Shown here piece after piece: positions 59,119 through 64,000 of a stretch of 64,000 nt of DNA. The notes below the pieces were generated by a model. That model saw nothing but the letters and a program-made list of their open reading frames with translations, ran no database searches and was not told where the DNA came from. The stretch is from Pseudodesulfovibrio sp. zrk46 (GTDB lineage: Bacteria > Desulfobacterota > Desulfovibrionia > Desulfovibrionales > Desulfovibrionaceae): positions 3,771,501-3,835,500 of the forward strand of contig NZ_CP051216.1 in assembly GCF_012516435.1 (NCBI RefSeq). Reading direction: 5' to 3'. Every line of letters starts with the position of its first letter. The stretch's first letter is position 1. The position numbers were made by a program, and so were the translations under genes.

Positions 59119-61659
59119 ATGAAAGAATTATTGCCTATTCTCCCCCGCCCTTCGCGCTATCTCGGCAGCGAATGGGGTATCACCGTCAAGGACCCGGCTA
59201 CCGTCACGGTACGGTGCGGACTCGCCTTTCCCGACATGTACGAAGTGGGCATGGCCTACCTCGGCCAAAAAATTCTTTCCGAAGCCATCAATGCGCATCC
59301 GCAGTATTGGGCTGAGCGCGTCTTCACTCCCTGCGAAGAAACGGCGGCCATTCTGCGCGAGCACAACGTACCGCTCGCCACGCTGGAATCTGACACCCCG
59401 CTGGTCGAATTGGATGTCCTTGGCATCAGTCTGACCCACGAGCTTTGCTACACCAATATTCTCTATTTGCTCGATCTGGCAGGCATCCCCTTCCGTCAGG
59501 CAGACCGCGATGAGACTCATCCATTGGTAGTTGCTGGCGGCGGTGCGACGTTTAACGCCGAGCCTGTTGCTCCTTTCTTCGACGCCATGGTCGTCGGTGA
59601 CGGAGAAGAGGCTATGCCCGCAATGATGGCATGTGTTGAACAAGCCAAGAAAGACGATATTTCCCGAGACGAACTGCTGAAGCGCCTCACAGCAATTCCC
59701 GGCATCTACGTACCTTCATTCTTCGAAGAGCAAGGCCCGGGCCAGCCTCTCAAGCCGTTACTGAAAGGATACGAGACTGTTGAAAAAGCTGTTGTCGAAG
59801 ACCTCGACTCTGCCAGCTTCCCCAAAGGACAGGTCATCGCGTTCGACGCAGTCCATGACCGTCTCACTATGGAGATCGCACGCGGTTGTACCCGCGGTTG
59901 CCGCTTCTGTCAGGCTGGCATGATCTACCGCCCGGTACGCGAACGCTCTTTGGAGACACTTGATTCCATTCTGACTGACGGTTTGGCAGAAACCGGATAC
60001 GAAGAGACCTCCATGCTCTCCCTGTCCACAGGCGATTTCTCCGCTCTGGACTCCCTCTTCACCCGCAGCTTTGACAAGTGTGCATCCGAACAGATTTCCA
60101 TCTCCCTGCCCTCCCTTCGTGTGGGCTCACTGTCTTCCCCGATTATGGAACGTATCTCCTCCATTCGCCGCACTGGAGCGACACTTGCCCCTGAAGCTGG
60201 CAGTCAGCGCATGCGCGACGTCATTAACAAAGGCGTAGACGAAGAGGGACTCATCGAGCACACCAAAATGCTCTTTGATAACGGCTGGCAGGGTGTGAAG
60301 CTTTATTTCATGATAGGTCTGCCCACTGAAACAGACGAAGACCTCGACGCCATTGTCGACCTTTGTCTCAAGGTGCGCGACGCTGCCCGCGATGAGCAAG
60401 GCCGCCCCATCAAACGCCTCCAGATCACTGCTGCTGTATCTCCATTCGTACCCAAGCCGCAGACTCCATTCCAGTGGGAACCACAGATTTCCATGGACGA
60501 AATTTATCGCCGAGTTCACTATCTCAAGGATCAATTCCGCCAACACAAACGACTGAACATGCGCTACCACGAGCCGCACATGTCCTCCCTTGAAGGCGTT
60601 TTCTCCCGCGGAGACCGTCGTCTGGCTGAAGTAGTTGAACGCGCTTACGCCAAGGGTGCTCTCTTCTCCAGCTGGAAAGACCACCTCAGACTGGAGCCAT
60701 ACAAGGAAGCCATGGAAGAAGCGGGCCTGTCTTGGGACGAATACATCGGTGCTCGAGACATGGATGCGCCTCTGCCTTGGGATCATATTTCCTGCGGCCT
60801 GACCAAAAAGTTCTTCCTCAAGGAACGCGACCGCGCCCTGTCCGGCAAGATTACCGAAGACTGCCGATATGCTGCCTGTCGCAACTGTGGAGTCTGCGAA
60901 TTCGATGGCCACATTTCCACTTTGGAAAAACAAGCCAAAGAAAAGGAAATCCGTCCCCGGATGATTTTCACCACACGCGATCAGGAAGGCGAGCAGCCTC
61001 CCTACTCCGTGGAAAAGCCGGACCTCACAGTTAAAGGCGTTCACCTTCGCCTCTGGTACGAGAAGACCGGCCCTGCAGCGTATCTCAGTCAACTGGAGCT
61101 TCAGTCTGTTTTTGAGCGAGCATTTCGCCGGGCAAAACTGCCACTTAGCTTCTCTGCCGGATTCCATCCCATGCCCAAACTCTCCTTTGGCAAGGCTCTC
61201 CCTGTAGGGGTTTCCAGTACAGCCGAGTGGATCAACGTCTTCTTCCGTGAAGAATTCGATCCCACCGAAGTGATTAAACGGCTTATCCCCCTGATGCCTG
61301 AAGGCCTGAGGCCCCTCAAAGCAGACCTTCTCTCGATGGGTAAGAAGCAGCCCCAGTCAGTTGAAGAAGTCTTTGAACTGAAGTTTGCCAAAGATGCAGA
61401 TACTCACTTTGCAGAGTGGCGTTCTTTCATGGAAGCTGATGAATTCATCGTTCAAAAACTCACCAAGAAAAAGAAGATGAAGGACTTCGACCTCCGGCCC
61501 ATCGTAAAAGAGGTCACAGAAAACGATCAAAGCCTGACCCTCGTCTTCAATTGGCGGAACAGCTACATGAGCCCGCTCGTTCTTGTGAAGCACGTTATGA
61601 ACGATGCATCGCTCATGGACTTCCAATTGACCAAGATTGCGCAACGCTTTGACGATTAA
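59119..61659 (+). CDS. radical SAM protein fused to a DUF2344 domain
   Basis: An 846-residue protein. Residues about 1-200 are a B12-binding-like Rossmann region (LAFPDMYEVGMAYLG, GISLTHELCYTN, VVAGGGATFNAEP). Residues about 250-520 are a radical SAM barrel with the cluster motif CTRGCRFCQAG (about residue 257-267). A second Cys group, CRYAACRNCGVCEF, lies at about 590. Residues about 640-846 match DUF2344 (KGVHLRLWYEKTGPAAYLSQLELQSVFERAFRRAKLPLSFSAGFHPMPKLSFG). In many bacteria these two parts are separate adjacent genes (TIGR03960 and TIGR03936). The target is unknown; tRNA or RNA modification is a guess. Confidence 0.88.
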   Translation: MKELLPILPRPSRYLGSEWGITVKDPATVTVRCGLAFPDMYEVGMAYLGQKILSEAINAHPQYWAERVFTPCEETAAILREHNVPLATLESDTPLVELDVLGISLTHELCYTNILYLLDLAGIPFRQADRDETHPLVVAGGGATFNAEPVAPFFDAMVVGDGEEAMPAMMACVEQAKKDDISRDELLKRLTAIPGIYVPSFFEEQGPGQPLKPLLKGYETVEKAVVEDLDSASFPKGQVIAFDAVHDRLTMEIARGCTRGCRFCQAGMIYRPVRERSLETLDSILTDGLAETGYEETSMLSLSTGDFSALDSLFTRSFDKCASEQISISLPSLRVGSLSSPIMERISSIRRTGATLAPEAGSQRMRDVINKGVDEEGLIEHTKMLFDNGWQGVKLYFMIGLPTETDEDLDAIVDLCLKVRDAARDEQGRPIKRLQITAAVSPFVPKPQTPFQWEPQISMDEIYRRVHYLKDQFRQHKRLNMRYHEPHMSSLEGVFSRGDRRLAEVVERAYAKGALFSSWKDHLRLEPYKEAMEEAGLSWDEYIGARDMDAPLPWDHISCGLTKKFFLKERDRALSGKITEDCRYAACRNCGVCEFDGHISTLEKQAKEKEIRPRMIFTTRDQEGEQPPYSVEKPDLTVKGVHLRLWYEKTGPAAYLSQLELQSVFERAFRRAKLPLSFSAGFHPMPKLSFGKALPVGVSSTAEWINVFFREEFDPTEVIKRLIPLMPEGLRPLKADLLSMGKKQPQSVEEVFELKFAKDADTHFAEWRSFMEADEFIVQKLTKKKKMKDFDLRPIVKEVTENDQSLTLVFNWRNSYMSPLVLVKHVMNDASLMDFQLTKIAQRFDD

Positions 61660-61673
61660 TTAATACAGCCTAT

Positions 61674-61722
61674 CTAAATAGAAAGCCCCTCAGAGAATGT
61701 CTCTGAGGGGCTTTCTATTTAG
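61674..61722. terminator. bidirectional terminator with a perfect 23-bp stem
   Basis: Two arms of 23 nt (left 61674-61696, right 61700-61722) are perfect reverse complements around a 3-nt ATG loop, with AT-rich outer ends. It lies between the convergent radical SAM and lipoprotein genes. Confidence 0.9.
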
Positions 61723-61739
61723 CAGGATATAACCGGTGC

Positions 61740-62156
61740 TTAGAAAAATGTATCGTCCTTACCAACATTGACGGTCAGTCTTTTATAAATCTCGGCATCA
61801 CCGCCAGATATTGGCGCCATTTTGAAGAGAATATCCGATGTCCCGTCGTCAACAGGCTTGAACATGTACTGAACCCAGCGCTGGCCATCATTATCAAACT
61901 CTAGGTAGTTCACCAGTCCAAGGATTTTGGGATCAAAGGATGCACCAGTCAGTTTATAGCCACTCTTGACCGGGTCAGGCATCTCCACACCTAAAAGACC
62001 TTCTTTTTCAATCTTAACAGACAGTTCGAAATTTTCTTCCAATTCCACAGTTTTAGTCGGCTCCATCCCGCTCTCAGAGCTAGAAAATGCGCCACACCCC
62101 AACGTGAAAAGAAGAATAGTCGCCAAACACATGTTTACCAAAATCCTGCCGAACAT
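61740..62156 (-). CDS. small lipoprotein of unknown function
   Basis: A 138-residue protein with a lipoprotein signal: LLFTLGCGAF puts the acylated Cys at about residue 21. A Ser/Thr- and Glu-rich linker is followed by a beta-rich domain of about 95 residues with VEMPDPVKSGYKLTGASFDPKILG. It has no recognised family. The ATG at 62156 has an AGGA about 10 nt upstream. It is divergent from the dipeptide-type binding protein gene. Confidence 0.65.
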   Translation of the reverse strand: MFGRILVNMCLATILLFTLGCGAFSSSESGMEPTKTVELEENFELSVKIEKEGLLGVEMPDPVKSGYKLTGASFDPKILGLVNYLEFDNDGQRWVQYMFKPVDDGTSDILFKMAPISGGDAEIYKRLTVNVGKDDTFF

Positions 62157-62384
62157 AATTCTGAATTCCTACGTTTCCGTTTTTCCTTTGTACGGTATTG
62201 TTAAAATACCGTGATGAGTGTATGAAGTATCAGTTTTCGCCTGACGTTGTATACTGTGTCTGATGACCGAGGCAAGCCTCGGAACCAGTGTGCATCGCCA
62301 GCGTTTTGCCCCACGGGGCTAGGAGAGGTATGTGTGTGCGTCAACTAATGGCGCAACGTGGTAAAATTACGGAGGAATTCTTTT
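62157..62384. other. leader region upstream of the peptide-binding lipoprotein
   Basis: A 228-bp region with a TATACT -10 candidate (62250-62255, weak -35) and two small hairpins: CCGAGGC-AA-GCCTCGG (about 62267-62282) and GCCCC-AC-GGGGC (about 62309-62320). They could fold the 5' leader of the following mRNA. No riboswitch class is recognised. Confidence 0.4.
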
Positions 62385-64000
62385 ATGAAAATGTCGAGAC
62401 TCTCTCTTCTCGTTCTCACCTTGATGGTTTCCGCCATGCTGCTGGCTGGCTGCGGCGAAGCCCCGAAGGAAGAGAAGGCAGAAAAAGCTGCTCCCGCTGA
62501 AACGGCAGCTCCTGAAAAAGTCGTCCTGAAACTCGCTATGGACGCTGACCCGGTATCTCTGGACCCGCAGGTCCAGCTGTCTGGCGGCATGCTGCAGTAT
62601 GCCCACATGGTTTTCGATCCCCTGGTTCGCTGGACCAAGGACGGCGGCTTTGAGCCCCGCCTGGCCGAACGTTGGGAATCCATCAGCCCCACCGTTACTC
62701 GCTTCTACCTGCGTCAGGGCGTGAAGTTCCACTCCGGCAACGAATTCACCGCCGAAGACGTGGTTTTCTCCATTGCTCGTCTGAAGAAGTCCGAAGATTT
62801 CAAGGGCCTGTTCACCGCTTTCGGTGACGCTGTCGCCACCGACAAGTACGTCGTCGACCTGGTCACCCACGAGCCCTACGGTCTGGTCATGGCCATGGCT
62901 ACCTACATCTTCCCCATGGACAAGGCTTTCTACACCGGTACCGATCCGAAGAACGACAAGCCCAAAGACCTGATCCTCAAGACCGACTACTCCTTTGCCA
63001 ACTACAACGAGTCCGGCACCGGTCCCTTCGTGGTCACCGAGCGTGAGCAGGGCGTGAAGGTCACCTTCACCCGCTTTGCCGACTACTGGGATAAGGCAAC
63101 CGGTAACGTTGAAGAAATCATCCTGACCCCCATCAGCGAAGCTCCCACCCGTGTGGCTGCCCTGCTGTCCGGCGATGTTGATTTCATCATGCCCGTTCCC
63201 CCGAACGATCTGGAGCGCATCAACACCACTGAAGGCCTGAAGCTGGTCACCATGTCCGGTTCCCGCATCATCACCTTCCAGCTGAACCAGAAGCGCCGCC
63301 CCGAGTTCGCCAACGCCAAGGTGCGTCAGGCCATGGCTTACGCCTATGACAACAACGGCGTAGTCGCCAAGGTCATGAAGGGCTTCGCTACCGCTGCTGC
63401 TCAGAACTCCCCGAAGGGCTACCAGGGTAACAACCCTGCTCTGACCCCTCGCTTCGATCTCGAAAAGGCCAAGGCCCTCATGGTTGAAGCCGGCTATCCT
63501 GATGGTTTCGAGTGCACCATGATCGCACCCAACAACCGTTACGTTAACGACGAGAAGATCTCTCAGGCTTTCGTTGCCATGATGTCCAAGATCGGCATCA
63601 AGGTTTCTCTGAAGACCATGCCCAAGGCCCAGTACTGGGATCAGTTCGACGCTCAGGCTGCTGACATCCAGATGATCGGTTGGCACTCTGACACCGAAGA
63701 CTCCGCTAACTTCTTCGAGTACCTCTACATGTGCCCGAACAAGGAAACCGGTAAGGGTCAGTACAACTCCGGCAACTACTGCAACGAGAAGGTCGACGAG
63801 ATCACCATGGCCTCCAACACCGAGACCGACGTTGAAAAGCGTAAGGCCATGTTGCAGGAAGTTGAGCAGATTCTGTTCGACGACGCTGCCTTCATCCCGC
63901 TGCACTGGCAGAACCTGTCTTGGGCCTCCAAGAAGGACATGAACACCGAAGATATCGTGAACGTCATGAACTTCCCGTACTTCGGTAATCTGGTCATCAA
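62385..64000 (+). CDS. family 5 (peptide/nickel-type) ABC transporter binding lipoprotein, 3' end outside the window
   Basis: Open from an ATG at 62385, with GGAGG 9 nt upstream, through the window edge; at least 538 residues. A lipobox MLLAGC lies at residues about 18-23. Family 5 features are LDPQVQLSGGMLQYAHMVFDPLVRW, the SBP_5-type AERWESISPTVTRFYLRQGVKFHSG and EFTAEDVVFSI, and later ARQ-like NAKVRQAMAYAYDNNGVV. Dipeptide, oligopeptide or nickel uptake are all possible. Downstream permease and ATPase genes probably lie past 64000. Codon use is strongly biased toward C-ending codons, suggesting high expression. Confidence 0.9.
   Translation, partial: MKMSRLSLLVLTLMVSAMLLAGCGEAPKEEKAEKAAPAETAAPEKVVLKLAMDADPVSLDPQVQLSGGMLQYAHMVFDPLVRWTKDGGFEPRLAERWESISPTVTRFYLRQGVKFHSGNEFTAEDVVFSIARLKKSEDFKGLFTAFGDAVATDKYVVDLVTHEPYGLVMAMATYIFPMDKAFYTGTDPKNDKPKDLILKTDYSFANYNESGTGPFVVTEREQGVKVTFTRFADYWDKATGNVEEIILTPISEAPTRVAALLSGDVDFIMPVPPNDLERINTTEGLKLVTMSGSRIITFQLNQKRRPEFANAKVRQAMAYAYDNNGVVAKVMKGFATAAAQNSPKGYQGNNPALTPRFDLEKAKALMVEAGYPDGFECTMIAPNNRYVNDEKISQAFVAMMSKIGIKVSLKTMPKAQYWDQFDAQAADIQMIGWHSDTEDSANFFEYLYMCPNKETGKGQYNSGNYCNEKVDEITMASNTETDVEKRKAMLQEVEQILFDDAAFIPLHWQNLSWASKKDMNTEDIVNVMNFPYFGNLVI

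Noticed and set aside
62367-63905. 512-codon minus-strand frame opposite the peptide-binding lipoprotein
   Set aside because: The plus frame has a lipobox, GGAGG and SBP family 5 motifs; the minus frame has none.
1-64000. CRISPR arrays, tRNA or rRNA genes, insertion sequences, prophage
   Set aside because: Read through intergenic regions on both strands; no repeat-spacer series, cloverleaf, transposase or integrase was found.

Overview
The window looks like a chromosomal piece of a sulfate-reducing Desulfovibrionaceae bacterium (Desulfovibrio or Pseudodesulfovibrio type). This rests on gene content: a split, ferredoxin-bearing archaeal-type glutamate synthase, a Feo operon with a small Cys-rich FeoB companion, the ADH-synthase entry to aromatic amino acids, an archaeal-style radical SAM/DUF2344 fusion, and flagellar-locus genes with a GT9 glycosyltransferase. 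Most genes are close-packed, start with ATG, GTG or TTG behind clear Shine-Dalgarno sites, and end in GC-rich hairpins. No tRNA, rRNA, CRISPR array, insertion sequence or phage gene was seen.

Layout. 1-6.7 kb: small conserved proteins, an RdgC-like protein with an unknown partner, an SGNH esterase, a TVP38-type membrane protein, a YcaO protein, an HD hydrolase and a DUF922-like exported protein. 6.8-11.9 kb (minus): the glutamate synthase operon. 12.3-17.8 kb: a solitary HicB-like protein, an Rrf2 regulator, MltA, an AI-2E-family permease and a hybrid histidine kinase. 18.2-20.9 kb: a polar amino-acid ABC transporter.

20.9-41.6 kb is a surface-sugar and flagellin-glycosylation island. It holds genes for a dTDP-3-acetamido sugar (FdtB-like aminotransferase and a fused acetyltransferase/ketoisomerase), a divergent Gtr-like module, and a pseudaminic acid pathway (pseB, pseC, pseF, a pseG-pseH fusion, pseI). 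The pseI gene is flanked by two complete but differently ordered sets of sugar amidotransferase, HisH-like glutaminase and HisF-like protein. This is the most unusual part of the window: it suggests two separate acetamidino modifications of nonulosonic acids. Both HisF paralogues appear to have lost one of the two catalytic aspartates of true HisF.

41.7-48.4 kb: a PilZ protein, the feoX-feoA-feoB operon, a Gate-domain membrane protein, RidA and an ADH synthase. The ADH synthase gene is preceded by a leader peptide with five Phe codons in a row (seven Phe and one Tyr within nine codons) and by mutually exclusive hairpins, a textbook attenuator. A structured, probably independent small RNA follows at about 48.2 kb.

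48.4-64 kb: an Hpt protein, an MltC-like lytic transglycosylase, a PilZ-like protein, two flagellar-type coiled-coil proteins with a GT9 glycosyltransferase, a DUF294 protein divergent from a DUF485/ActP acetate symporter pair, an OFA-family MFS transporter, a Gly-tailed small protein, the radical SAM/DUF2344 fusion, a small lipoprotein and the start of a peptide-type ABC binding lipoprotein cut by the window edge.
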